Source: Pontixanthobacter aestiaquae (GTDB lineage Bacteria > Pseudomonadota > Alphaproteobacteria > Sphingomonadales > Sphingomonadaceae). Taken from it: a DNA stretch of 64,000 nucleotides. The position numbers and the translations under genes are program-made. Location: positions 930,001 to 994,000 of the forward strand of contig NZ_WTYZ01000001.1 of assembly GCF_009827455.1 (NCBI RefSeq), in the 5' to 3' direction. Position 1 is the stretch's first letter. Every line of letters starts with the position of its first letter. Shown here piece after piece: positions 56,633 through 64,000 of this stretch. The notes under the pieces are model-generated. The model was not told where the DNA came from and did no database searches. It saw nothing but the letters and a program-made list of their open reading frames with translations.

Positions 56633-57181
56633 ATGGATTCTAACTGGACTATCGCGCTGGCCACTGCTGCTCTCCATTCCAGATTGCGCGCAATTGCCGA
56701 CACTGTGCAGCCGGGCGTTCTGGTAACAGGGGAACCAGCCGGGCAGGATACGCAGCCTGCGGTTGAAGTGCGGCTGTACCAGATCGATCGCAAGCCCGCA
56801 GTCCGCAATCGCAGCATGTCCCGGCGTGGCGGCGCGGGGCAGCATGGCCGGATACGGCAACCCATTATACTGGATCTGCATTATGCTTTGGCCGTCTCGG
56901 CAAGAGCGGGCTTTATCGGCGAGGCGCTGTGCGGGAGCATTATCAGCTCTCTCGAGCAGCACCCCCTGATCGACAGCGATGAACTGTCCCGAGCGGCAAG
57001 CAGCGGCCCGGAATTGCTGCGCGAAGCGTATGAGGCTGCGGTGGCACAAGGCACGGCCTTCGAACCGCTGCGTATCGAATGGAGCCAGCCGGGTGCAGTC
57101 AGTACGCCTCCGCCGCTGGCAGATCGCTGGAGCATACCGCTCTATTGCAAGGCGTCTGCGGTAATGCAGGCTGACGGGTAG
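56633..57181 (+). CDS. Pvc16/DUF4255-like protein (contractile-injection cap homologue)
   Basis: A 182-residue soluble protein. VEVRLYQIDRKPAVRNRSMS, then RQPIILDLHYALAV, and a helical stretch with SLEQHPLIDSDEL reproduce the order of the Pvc16 N-terminal (DUF4255) domain, which has LYRI..N...RN, a P(L/I).LDLHYLLT strand and HP.L..EL. In extracellular contractile injection systems this protein caps the tail tube. No sheath, tube, baseplate or ATPase gene is in the window, so it is an orphan here. Similarity is by eye. No signal peptide is present. Confidence 0.6.
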   Translation: MDSNWTIALATAALHSRLRAIADTVQPGVLVTGEPAGQDTQPAVEVRLYQIDRKPAVRNRSMSRRGGAGQHGRIRQPIILDLHYALAVSARAGFIGEALCGSIISSLEQHPLIDSDELSRAASSGPELLREAYEAAVAQGTAFEPLRIEWSQPGAVSTPPPLADRWSIPLYCKASAVMQADG

Positions 57182-57507
57182 CCGCTGTGCGAACAGGCCA
57201 GTGCCTCTCCCTAGATGATCGCTACCCCGACCCAGCGCGCTTCTTTCTCAGAGACCTCGGCCGTCCTTGTATCCCGGTATGGCGCACCTCGCCTCCCGAT
57301 TAGCCTCAAGCTATTGCACATTGCCGGCGGGTACAGACTGAAAATCGGGTGTCACCTCCGCTGCGCGCAGGGCGCTCAATAGGTGCGCCTGCCCAAAAAT
57401 CTGCATGCGGACGGGACTCGCGGCGAACGGGCACAGTTTAGATAGACCGTGTGGAATCGCAAGGAGGCTGTATATGCGGTTATGGGTATTGGCAGGGGCA
57501 TGGGTAT
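57182..57507. other. Intergenic region without recognised gene
   Basis: No convincing coding frame, RNA or operator was seen. A GTG at 57449 opens a frame into the downstream sulfatase, but it would encode a Gly-Arg run from the G-tract repeat and is not expected to be translated. The 3' end of the gap holds the G-tract array described separately. Confidence 0.5.
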
Positions 57508-57534
57508 GGGCAGGGGCAGGGGCAGGGGCAGGGG
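57508..57534 (+). repeat. GGGGCA hexamer repeat with G-quadruplex potential
   Basis: Five G-tracts (57508-57510, 57513-57516, 57519-57522, 57525-57528, 57531-57534) are separated by CA dinucleotides. The last tract is part of the GGGGAAG ribosome-binding site of the sulfatase gene at 57539. Looser copies (GGCAGGGGCATGGGTATGGG) lie just upstream. The array can form a quadruplex in DNA or mRNA and may vary in copy number. Confidence 0.75.
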
Positions 57535-57538
57535 AAGT

Positions 57539-59299
57539 ATGCCGACCAGAATGACTCAATCGGACGGCTCTCGCGCCGCTATTTTCCTGAAGCCCGCTTT
57601 GCTGCTCGGCCTGCTAGCGGCTGATCTGTTGCATTGGGCGGATGTCTATGCGGAATGGGATCGCGATTGGTCGCTCTTCAGTGTGCCGATTAAATTCTGG
57701 CTGATGTATCTGGCAGTATTTGCCGCCGCCTATGTCCGGTGCGCGTGGCTGCGGTGGAGCTTTGCCGTGTTTCTCGCTCTTTCGACTGCGATCGTGCTGG
57801 GAGCGGGAGCGGTTACCGGGGTACCGATCAGCTTCTTTGATTTCGTGACTATGATCGATGCACGCAGTGCGCTGCCCGATATGTATGCCATGCATGGCGG
57901 CATAATTATGTGGGCGAGCTTGCCTGCATTACTTGCCTTGTTCGGCGTGGGCCTGTCGCCACCAGCATACCCGAAGTGGCTTGATGCGAAAACGGTCCAA
58001 GTGGGTATGATCCTGCTCGCGCTGGTTGCTGCCGGTTTTCTAATCCGGACCGTCTACGGCACTCAAGGCGCAGTGAAGGCACATGCAGCTCCGTGGCTGG
58101 GGCTCAGTTACGCGGCGCTGTATGGGTATGAAAGCACGCAGGGCCATGTCGGTGTGCGTGAGCAGGTTGCGCTGCCGCTATCCGGCGGCCCGCCTGCGCG
58201 TGATATCGTCCTGATCGTCGATGAGAGTGTCGCCGGACCGTATCTGGACCTTATAAACCCCGATGGTGAGCGATCCGGCCTGCTCGATGCTGGCCGATCA
58301 TGGAATGTGGCGAATTTCGGCATCACCAGCTCTATGACCAATTGCAGCATGGCCACCAATGCAGGCCTGCGTTTTGGTGCGCAGCGCGATGACTTCCGCC
58401 GCAATATTGCGCTAGCCCCGTCGATCTGGGCGCACGCACAGAGTGCAGGCTTGCGCACCGTGTATATGTATGGACAGCGTGGCGGGCGCTCCGAAAACTA
58501 CATGACCGACGCCGAGAAATTGGACATCGACGAGGAAATCTATTTCGATGGTGTCGAGGCGTCTCTGCGTGATTTCCGTATTGCGGATGCATTGGCGGAG
58601 CGGCTGAACAATGGTGTTCCAGAGTTCATACTGGTCAACAAATACGGCGTGCATTTCCCACTCAAGGATATTGTTCCTGACGAAAATGCTAAGCAGCCCG
58701 ACATGGAAGGAGCGGCGATTATTGCTGGCGGTATTCCGCTGGGCGAAGAGGCATCCGGACCTGACGGTTGGGCCGTTTACAAGGCGGCATATCGCCGCGC
58801 AGTCTCGCGCTCGGTCGGCGGGTTCTTCGACCATCTGGACGCCCAACTGGCTGAAGACGCGCCGCCATTCACCATGATCTACACCTCTGATCACGGGCAG
58901 CAATTTCATGAACGCGGGCTACCGGGGGAACTCGTCCATTGCCGTAAAGATGCGGTGATGGAGGAAGCTGTCGTGCCGCTTGCAATTGTCGAAAACGAAC
59001 CGGCAATGATTGATTGGCAGCAGGCAGCAACCGCCAACCGCAATCGCAAGAGCCACTTCCAGATTTTCCCAAGCCTGCTGCGCATCATGGGCTACGAGAC
59101 CAACGGCGTGCGCGGCAAATATGGCCCCGACCTGATCGATCCCGAAGAAGATCCGCAAACCTTCGCCAGCGAGATGCATATCCATTTCGGCTGGGAGCCG
59201 CTGTGGCATGCCGTCAAGCCGGCGTGCGTGATTATGCCGGGCGCCGAGCGGGAGGTGCTGCGCCGTCCGGAATGCCGGCATAAGCGCCGACCCTATTAG
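57539..59299 (+). CDS. Membrane sulfatase / phosphoethanolamine-transferase-like protein
   Basis: A 586-residue alkaline-phosphatase-superfamily protein. About five N-terminal membrane helices (residues 15-190) are followed by a periplasmic catalytic domain. Metal and catalytic elements are IVLIVDESVAGPYLDL (acidic ligand), FGITSSMTNCSMATN (region of the nucleophile Thr/Ser), LVNKYGVHFPL and MIYTSDHGQQFHERG (Asp-His ligands). EptA-type enzymes transfer phosphoethanolamine to lipid A or other glycans. ATG 57539 follows GGGGAAG inside the G-tract repeat. The substrate is unknown. The C-terminus is Cys- and Arg-rich (RRPECRHKRRPY). Confidence 0.8.
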   Translation: MPTRMTQSDGSRAAIFLKPALLLGLLAADLLHWADVYAEWDRDWSLFSVPIKFWLMYLAVFAAAYVRCAWLRWSFAVFLALSTAIVLGAGAVTGVPISFFDFVTMIDARSALPDMYAMHGGIIMWASLPALLALFGVGLSPPAYPKWLDAKTVQVGMILLALVAAGFLIRTVYGTQGAVKAHAAPWLGLSYAALYGYESTQGHVGVREQVALPLSGGPPARDIVLIVDESVAGPYLDLINPDGERSGLLDAGRSWNVANFGITSSMTNCSMATNAGLRFGAQRDDFRRNIALAPSIWAHAQSAGLRTVYMYGQRGGRSENYMTDAEKLDIDEEIYFDGVEASLRDFRIADALAERLNNGVPEFILVNKYGVHFPLKDIVPDENAKQPDMEGAAIIAGGIPLGEEASGPDGWAVYKAAYRRAVSRSVGGFFDHLDAQLAEDAPPFTMIYTSDHGQQFHERGLPGELVHCRKDAVMEEAVVPLAIVENEPAMIDWQQAATANRNRKSHFQIFPSLLRIMGYETNGVRGKYGPDLIDPEEDPQTFASEMHIHFGWEPLWHAVKPACVIMPGAEREVLRRPECRHKRRPY

Positions 59300-59444
59300 G
59301 CGAAGCATGACCGATGCGTGACCCAAGTCCTGTCAGAGCGCAAATGCTCAGCGGGGCGGAATAATTGTCGTTTCCTTACAAACCGGTGCGGCGATGATCG
59401 TGCTAATGAGCCACAGTTAAGCATATTGGAGTGGGGATCATGGA

Positions 59445-59951
59445 ATGAGTATTGTATTGGCAGCTAGCCTGTTGGCATTGCAAGGTGCCAAACTGGTCGA
59501 TGGGCCACAGGCAGATGCCTCGGGCCTTGCAGCAGAATATGGCAGCGGTGTGTGCCGGATAAGCGTGTTCGGCAAGGACAACGATGGCGAGCGTATCCGC
59601 GCGGAAGTGTCAAACCGTCTGCGGGATGGTAATCTGGCGCTTCGGATGACCGGCCCCTTCGTCAACAAGTTTCGCAGCGAAGACAATGAAGCCAATCATC
59701 CGATGACAGTGAAATTCGATAGCGGCACCAGCGGACCCTCGCGCTCCGGCGGCTACAACACCGGCGGCTTTCGCGAATATGTGTGGGGCGGCTGGGGTGC
59801 TGGAGAGGCGTCTGACAAGATGTATAATGGCTTTGCGGGCGCCAGTTCTTTCACGGTAGAGATTGACGGCAACAGCTACGGGCCTTTCACATGGCAGGGC
59901 AAAGGCGCTGTGTATAATGCCATGGAAAAATGCGCTGACGACAATAGCTGA
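59445..59951 (+). CDS. Exported protein of unknown function
   Basis: A 168-residue protein with a short N-terminal hydrophobic segment (MSIVLAASLLALQGAKL) that may be a signal sequence. The mature part is polar with Gly-rich stretches (SGPSRSGGYNTGGFREYVWG, GWGAGEASDKMYNGF) and two cysteines (GVCRISVFG, EKCADD), suggesting a secreted beta-rich fold. GGAGTGGGG lies upstream of ATG 59445. I do not recognise a family. It lies 35 bp before the Cys-repeat gene and may be co-transcribed with it. Confidence 0.6.
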   Translation: MSIVLAASLLALQGAKLVDGPQADASGLAAEYGSGVCRISVFGKDNDGERIRAEVSNRLRDGNLALRMTGPFVNKFRSEDNEANHPMTVKFDSGTSGPSRSGGYNTGGFREYVWGGWGAGEASDKMYNGFAGASSFTVEIDGNSYGPFTWQGKGAVYNAMEKCADDNS

Positions 59952-59986
59952 TCGGCGTACCAAAACGGTTGAACAGGAGCCTGACA

Positions 59987-60904
59987 GTGATTTCCAGACT
60001 GCTTCGACTGCTGTGTGTACCGCTTGTTTTCGGCGGAGCGATATTGAGTTCCGGCAACGTGGCAGCGCAGGATAAAAAGGCCGAATGGTGGTCCAATCTC
60101 GAAGCGTGCAGTTTCGAAAACCAACCCCCTTGTCACAAAGCAGTCGAACTGGCGGCAGAACTGTTCGAACGGACTGATCGTGACGTTGCCACCACCTGGA
60201 TGAAAGTGTGCATGGCGGGTGACACAGACCGGTGCGAGATCGGGTATCGCCGCTTCCGCAAAACCAGTTTCGAACAAGATGGTCGCCCAATCTCGCATAT
60301 GTTTGCGCGGATATCCTGTTTTGCAGGCATGTATGATCTGTGCCGCCCATGGGACGATTTCGAAACGACCGATCCGGGTAAGCGCGCTTTGGTTATGGCG
60401 GATGTCTGCCTGCAGGGCGCCTCCCCCAATACGTGCTGGGAAGCGCTCAGATATTACCGGAACCAGAAGGGATATCACAACGCAATCACTTACGATCTGT
60501 CTAGAACGTTGTGCGAGCGCTACGGGGCCGGAGCCGCCTGCCGTGCATGGGCAGAAGCGCTGGAGGCCAATTGGGATCACCGCCGGGCGTATACGTTCCA
60601 CAAACAGTCGTGCGACGCGGGCTTGCGGGAAAGCTGCCCTGATGCGGCGCGCCTGAAGCGCCGTGTCGATTATGAGAATCGTCAGGCGCAGGCCAAGCAG
60701 GAGGCTGAGCTGCAGCGTCAGAGAGCGGCGGAACAGACAACCACCTGGCGCGCTCAAGCAAACACCTTCGGATACACATCAACCACAGGTTACGTGCGAA
60801 CACCGACAACACCTTTCGGCAGCAGTTCGCGCGATGTCGCCAATTGGCGGCGATATCAGCGTAATCTGTGTCTGGGTAATCCGGTCAATAAGACATGCTG
60901 GTAA
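59987..60904 (+). CDS. Secreted Cys-rich repeat protein (Hcp/Sel1-like)
   Basis: A 305-residue exported protein starting at GTG 59987, chosen because AGGAG at 59976-59980 is 6 bases upstream; the in-frame TTG at 59969 lacks a site. After a signal peptide (LLRLLCVPLVFGGAILSSG), six repeats of about 34-36 residues each carry a Cys-x7/8-Cys pair: CSFENQPPC (41-49), CMAGDTDRC, CFAGMYDLC, CLQGASPNTC, CERYGAGAAC and CDAGLRESC. This matches the disulfide-stapled helix pairs of Helicobacter Hcp (Sel1-like) proteins. A charged coiled coil and a tail ending LCLGNPVNKTCW follow. Function unknown; such repeats bind other proteins. Confidence 0.72.
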   Translation: MISRLLRLLCVPLVFGGAILSSGNVAAQDKKAEWWSNLEACSFENQPPCHKAVELAAELFERTDRDVATTWMKVCMAGDTDRCEIGYRRFRKTSFEQDGRPISHMFARISCFAGMYDLCRPWDDFETTDPGKRALVMADVCLQGASPNTCWEALRYYRNQKGYHNAITYDLSRTLCERYGAGAACRAWAEALEANWDHRRAYTFHKQSCDAGLRESCPDAARLKRRVDYENRQAQAKQEAELQRQRAAEQTTTWRAQANTFGYTSTTGYVRTPTTPFGSSSRDVANWRRYQRNLCLGNPVNKTCW

Positions 60905-60936
60905 TTGGGACCGTGCAGTAAAAGGGGCTTTTGAAG

Positions 60937-61437
60937 ATGACAGACATCCAACCATATCATTGGCTGCGATCAGGCGCAGCGCTGTCTGTGCTGCTGATTA
61001 CATCTTTGGCGCCGATAACTGGCACGGCCAATGCAAGAAATCTCAATGCGCAGGACATCTATGACGCACGCATTATCGCGGCCCACAATTGCAACAATAC
61101 CGCGAAAGCGGCGGAGTATAGCGAGGCGGCAATCGACCGATGCGCGGCAATCTATCAAGCCACGCTGAAGATTGAGCGGGACGCGGCTGATGCCACACCA
61201 CAGCAGCGCAACACACTTGCCATTGCCCGCGGCCTGTCGATGCTCACCGTCGGCGCGGGTTATGCCAAACTGGATGGAAAAATGACTGCGCGGGCTTGCC
61301 GGGCAGTGGCCGCTCTCCAGCAAGCACTGGCCTTATATACCGCTGGGGCATCTCCGGGGTTGGAAGGGTTGTATTCCCTGCTGACCAACACACGAGATGT
61401 ATCGGTTCCCAAATGCCGACAAGGCGGCCATATGTGA
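60937..61437 (+). CDS. Exported helical protein of unknown function
   Basis: A 166-residue protein with an N-terminal membrane/signal segment (LRSGAALSVLLITSLAPITG, then TANA). The mature part is helical with tetratricopeptide-like character (NTAKAAEYSEAAIDRCAAIY ... RACRAVAALQQALALYTAG) and several cysteines. ATG 60937 has AAAGGGG upstream. It follows the Cys-repeat gene by 32 bp, suggesting a small operon of secreted proteins. I do not recognise a named family. Confidence 0.65.
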   Translation: MTDIQPYHWLRSGAALSVLLITSLAPITGTANARNLNAQDIYDARIIAAHNCNNTAKAAEYSEAAIDRCAAIYQATLKIERDAADATPQQRNTLAIARGLSMLTVGAGYAKLDGKMTARACRAVAALQQALALYTAGASPGLEGLYSLLTNTRDVSVPKCRQGGHM

Positions 61438-61469
61438 TTTCGCGGCTGCTTGGCGGGCTCACTCGCTCG

Positions 61470-61940
61470 TCAACGTTTTTGCCGCATCTTTACCAACACC
61501 TGATCCAGCGCCTGCAAAAATTCGCTTCGGTCGCGCTTGCTAAATGGTGGTGGTCCGCCGATCCCGTCGCCTGCATTCATGCCGCTGCGCAGATCGGCCA
61601 TGATCGCGCGGGTCGCGATGGCGCTGCCAATCGAGTCCTTGGTGAACGGCCTGCCATTATGCGCCAGCACCTGTGCATCGGCCTTGACGCAGCGCTCTGC
61701 CAACAGGATGTCGGCAGTGATAATGACGGTGCTTGGGGCGGCGCGTTCCGCAATCCAATCATCCGCTGCATCGAAGCTGTCATTGACCACCACACGGCTG
61801 ACCAGCGGGCTTTGTGGGATACGAAACGGGGAATTGCTCACAATCACAACGGGCACCTTGTGGCGCGCGGCGACCTTGTAGATTTCCTCTTTCACCGGAC
61901 AGGCATCGGCATCGACAAGGATGGTCAGTCTGCTGCTCAT
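61470..61940 (-). CDS. YaiI/YqxD family protein (UPF0178)
   Basis: A 156-residue cytoplasmic protein of the UPF0178 (DUF188) family. Features are ILVDADACPVKEEIYKVA at the start, NDSFDAADDWIAERA, IITADILLAERCVKADAQVL, and GRPFTKDSIGSAIATRAIM. The family has a PIN-like acidic fold (conserved Asp residues), suggesting nuclease ancestry, but the biological role is not established. The gene is downstream of and close to the lipocalin gene on the same strand (10-base gap). Confidence 0.9.
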   Translation of the reverse strand: MSSRLTILVDADACPVKEEIYKVAARHKVPVVIVSNSPFRIPQSPLVSRVVVNDSFDAADDWIAERAAPSTVIITADILLAERCVKADAQVLAHNGRPFTKDSIGSAIATRAIMADLRSGMNAGDGIGGPPPFSKRDRSEFLQALDQVLVKMRQKR

Positions 61941-61950
61941 ACCGACCGGA

Positions 61951-62490
61951 TCAATGTTTAGTCATCCGCACCAGCGACCAATCATAACCAAGCTCGACGA
62001 CACGGCTTTTCAGCTTGGCTTGTAGCTTGGCATCAGGCTTTGCCTCGCGGGTCAGCATCCACAGATAGCGCCCACTGGGTTCACCCACGATCGACCATTC
62101 GTAAGCCTCGCCGCGATCCAGAACCCAGTAATCGCCATAGAACGGGCCGAAGAAGGAGACCTTAAGCTTCGCTCCATCGGAACCCTCGACAATCTTGGCG
62201 CGTCCGGTCGATTGGTCGGCGTCATTTTCGACGCTCCGCTTGCGGCAGGAATTGACGACCTTGATCTTGCCATCCTCACGCAAGGAATAGTCCGCTGTGA
62301 CAGCTTCGCAGCCTTTTTGGAACGGCGCTTCGTAGCGGCCATATTCGTACCAGCGGCCCAGATATTTGCTTGTATCGACAGATTTTGCGGGCTGCGGAAC
62401 GGCGATGTTGCCAACCGGGCCCGGCTTGCCCACGCATCCGGAAGTGGCGATTGCTACCGCTATTGCTGCAATGATTGTCCGGGGCTTCAT
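61951..62490 (-). CDS. Outer-membrane lipocalin (Blc family) lipoprotein
   Basis: A 179-residue lipoprotein: signal MKPRTIIAAIAVAIATSGC with lipobox Cys19. The lipocalin fold carries SKYLGRWYEYGRYEAPFQKG (GxW motif), VTADYSLREDGKIKVVNSC, FFGPFYGDYWVLD and SGRYLWMLTREAK. Bacterial lipocalins bind lysophospholipids or fatty acids and are often stress-induced. ATG 62490 has AAGGA at 7-base spacing; the longer frame to 62574 would hide the signal peptide. It is followed by the YaiI gene. Confidence 0.9.
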   Translation of the reverse strand: MKPRTIIAAIAVAIATSGCVGKPGPVGNIAVPQPAKSVDTSKYLGRWYEYGRYEAPFQKGCEAVTADYSLREDGKIKVVNSCRKRSVENDADQSTGRAKIVEGSDGAKLKVSFFGPFYGDYWVLDRGEAYEWSIVGEPSGRYLWMLTREAKPDAKLQAKLKSRVVELGYDWSLVRMTKH

Positions 62491-62876
62491 CTGCTGTCCT
62501 TCGCATGTCGGTGTTAGCCGGATGTGTGCTCTGAGGACCAGACGCCGGTTTGTCGAGGGCGAGAGAGAAGCCAAATTGGGCAGGGGATGAGAGTTTGATA
62601 TTCACCCACCTGCCCAAAGCGGTAACATTATCCACTTTGCAGCAGCGTGGTGGCACTGGCTTGCATAAGCGCGACAAAGTCAAACAGATTGCTATTAAGG
62701 CGCTAAGCGCAATCATCTGAGGGTTCGATGAACCACCAGCAAACTGACCTGTATTTTTCAGGAAATGGCTGTAAAGCTTTGTAACATCCGAGCCACCTGA
62801 TGCGTTTGCCGGGCTTGCGCATGTCATATTTTTGTCAGAAAAGAGTTTCAGAAGTGAGGCGGTAGTAGGGACGTCG
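62491..62876. other. Intergenic region with promoters for divergent lipocalin and BLUF genes
   Basis: This 386-bp gap shows no convincing gene. A minus-strand open frame (62276-62827) crosses the lipocalin gene in another frame and has no family features. The region should hold the divergent promoters, but no clear -35/-10 pair, terminator or operator could be singled out. Confidence 0.5.
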
Positions 62877-63293
62877 ATGTATTCATTGATTTATGTCAGC
62901 ACCGTCGCGGACGGCGCGGACGAGGCTAGCGTTGATGCAATATCCAAAGTGGCGGCGAAGAATAATTCCCTCGCCGGTGTGACCGGTATGCTCGCTTATA
63001 ACGGGCAACATTTCATGCAGCTTCTCGAAGGGCGCCGCGATGTGATCGACGAGCTGATCGAGACAATTGCGCGCGATACGAGACATCGCGATATGGCTAT
63101 CATCCGCCGTGAGGATAAGACCAGCAGAGAATGCCCGGATTGGTCAATGCGGATTTTCGTGGTGCCTCGCGCCAAAGCGGGTAGTGCGCAGGAACTGACA
63201 GAATCGCTTCCGGAAGAATTCCGGCCCGAAACCAAAATGCTGTTTACGAGCTTCGGATCGATGGTTCGCGACAACTCAGGAGAATTGGAATGA
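62877..63293 (+). CDS. BLUF domain blue-light photoreceptor
   Basis: A 138-residue stand-alone BLUF protein that should bind FAD. Key residues fall at the spacing of AppA: Tyr6 (SLIYVST), Asn30 (KNNSLAGVTG), Gln48 (HFMQLLEG) and Trp89 (CPDWSM). The intervals Tyr-Asn 24, Asn-Gln 18 and Gln-Trp 41 equal those of Tyr21, Asn45, Gln63 and Trp104 in AppA. ATG 62877 begins just at the first strand. There is no attached output domain, so it should act through a partner protein. Its stop overlaps the next start as ATGA. Confidence 0.93.
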   Translation: MYSLIYVSTVADGADEASVDAISKVAAKNNSLAGVTGMLAYNGQHFMQLLEGRRDVIDELIETIARDTRHRDMAIIRREDKTSRECPDWSMRIFVVPRAKAGSAQELTESLPEEFRPETKMLFTSFGSMVRDNSGELE

Positions 63294-63727
63294 TCGGCAG
63301 AAGTTTACTGATGGGCATTACCGCCTTTGTGCTTGCCGGTTGCGGGGGAAATGCTGAGCCTGGTACAGTAACCGCTGATACCGCCGAGAAGTTTGCCGGT
63401 GTCGGCCCCGGCGAGACTCTCTATTTCGGCGGTAATGAGCCGTTTTGGGGTGGCGATGTCACTGGGGAAGAGCTGCGCTACACAACACCGGAAAACATCG
63501 AAGGTGAGGTCATCGCGGTGAAACGCTTTGCCGGAATGGGTGGGTTGAGTCTCAGTGGAGACCTTAGCGGTGCCACATTCGACATGCTTGTGACCGATAG
63601 CCCCTGTAGCGATACGATGGCCGACCGCGACTATCCCTTCACCATCACTCTGAAGATCGGCGAAGAGACCCGCAGCGGCTGCGGCTGGACCGATGCAAAG
63701 CCGTTTACCGGCGACCAGAACCCGTGA
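63290..63727 (+). CDS. COG3650-like lipoprotein
   Basis: A 145-residue lipoprotein: MIGRSLLMGITAFVLAGCGG has a lipobox with Cys18. The mature part shows LYFGGNEPFWGGDVTGEELR, SPCSDTMADRDYPFTITLKI and SGCGWT, which fit the uncharacterised COG3650 envelope-protein pattern (GNEPFW ... C(S)D.M.DR.YP). Two cysteines probably form a disulfide. Its ATG overlaps the BLUF stop (ATGA), so synthesis is coupled to the light sensor. Function unknown. Confidence 0.75.
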   Translation: MIGRSLLMGITAFVLAGCGGNAEPGTVTADTAEKFAGVGPGETLYFGGNEPFWGGDVTGEELRYTTPENIEGEVIAVKRFAGMGGLSLSGDLSGATFDMLVTDSPCSDTMADRDYPFTITLKIGEETRSGCGWTDAKPFTGDQNP

Positions 63728-63796
63728 TCCAACACATTATCCGACACATTCCGATCCATTGCCCAACCTGCCGATAAACAGCCGATGCACTGCGCA

Positions 63797-64000
63797 TTAG
63801 GCGAATCTGCAATACCGTGCTAATACGCTCTCGCTGACGTCGAAATTTGCGACGGAACTTCGGTACTTGGACTTCGGAATAGCGCCCATAATCGGGCGAT
63901 TCCACGTTTGGCGACGACTTCCTTTCATTTCACGCACTGATGCATACCCCTGCCGCAGCACTTCCGCTGTGAAGGGTTCTACGTTCTCGAAAGGAACGCC
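63797..64000 (-). CDS. Partial open frame at window edge, unknown
   Basis: On the minus strand a frame is open from the window edge to TAA at 63797-63799, giving at least 67 residues that include TAEVLRQGYASVREMKGSRR and TWNRPIMGAIPKSKYRSSV. The composition looks like real protein, but no family is recognised and the N-terminus lies outside the window. It could also be chance open frame. Confidence 0.4.
   Translation of the reverse strand, partial: GVPFENVEPFTAEVLRQGYASVREMKGSRRQTWNRPIMGAIPKSKYRSSVANFDVSESVLARYCRFA

Noticed and set aside
62276..62827. 183-residue minus-strand frame upstream of and inside the lipocalin gene
   Set aside because: It overlaps the lipocalin in another frame, has no family features and no ribosome site.
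63705..63905. 66-residue minus-strand frame near the window end
   Set aside because: It overlaps the end of the lipoprotein gene and a longer edge-open frame in another phase; the composition is Arg-rich and unconvincing.

Overview
This window is chromosomal DNA from an alphaproteobacterium, most likely of the order Sphingomonadales and probably an Erythrobacteraceae-type marine or aquatic species. The inference rests on two large TonB-dependent receptors with the sphingomonad and caulobacter style of signal and plug regions, a crtY-crtI-crtB carotenoid cluster, sphingomonad-typical families (DUF6356, DUF2585/UPF0314, the WTxxKQxAFLxAL helix-turn-helix protein), and short dispersed palindromic repeats of the type common in these genomes. 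The DNA is moderately GC-rich and gene-dense. No tRNA, rRNA, CRISPR array, transposase or prophage structural block was recognised.

Layout. 1-2.0 kb: the end of a YeiH-family putative sulfate exporter, a DUF6356 protein and a short-chain dehydrogenase. 2.2-7.5 kb: a translationally coupled operon of TonB-dependent receptor, beta-propeller phytase and PhoX-like phosphatase, which looks like a phytate and organic-phosphate scavenging unit, with a weak candidate Pho box upstream. 7.5-12.3 kb: a degenerate Gdt1-like membrane protein, Dps, 6-phosphogluconolactonase, a Nudix hydrolase, DNA polymerase IV and a Bcr/CflA-type exporter. 12.3-20.9 kb: a compact minus-strand run crtY-crtI-(secreted unknown)-LOG-crtB, continuing into the biotin-carboxylase and carboxyltransferase subunits of an acyl-CoA carboxylase. 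21-23 kb: DUF2585, MipA/OmpV and a small membrane protein. 23-33.8 kb: a peptide-utilisation-like region with an S9 peptidase, a TonB-dependent receptor, a LysR regulator with a perfect palindromic operator, an amidohydrolase, a metallo-beta-lactamase-fold hydrolase and a DUF885 lipoprotein.

33.9-49.5 kb is dominated by two very large paralogous trimeric autotransporter adhesins (1778 and about 1299 residues). Each is convergent with a copy of the same four-helix-type membrane protein family: the copy beside adhesin 1 is frameshifted, the other is intact. A sugar-type MFS transporter, a hybrid histidine kinase, a LuxR-type response regulator and an SRAP (HMCES/YedK) homologue lacking its key catalytic residues lie between them. 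49.7-52.8 kb: small unknowns and thiC under a TPP riboswitch with a visible Shine-Dalgarno-sequestering hairpin.

52.9-64 kb is the accessory part: a large secreted coiled-coil protein, a decayed AbrB-type antitoxin and Doc toxin pair (one amber stop in each, separated and followed by dispersed repeats), a helix-turn-helix protein, an orphan Pvc16-like (contractile-injection cap) protein, a G-tract hexamer repeat in front of a membrane sulfatase/phosphoethanolamine-transferase-like gene, three secreted unknowns (one with six Hcp-like Cys-x7/8-Cys repeats), YaiI, a lipocalin, and a BLUF blue-light sensor coupled to a lipoprotein gene. Function calls are family-level readings of the sequence; no database search was run.
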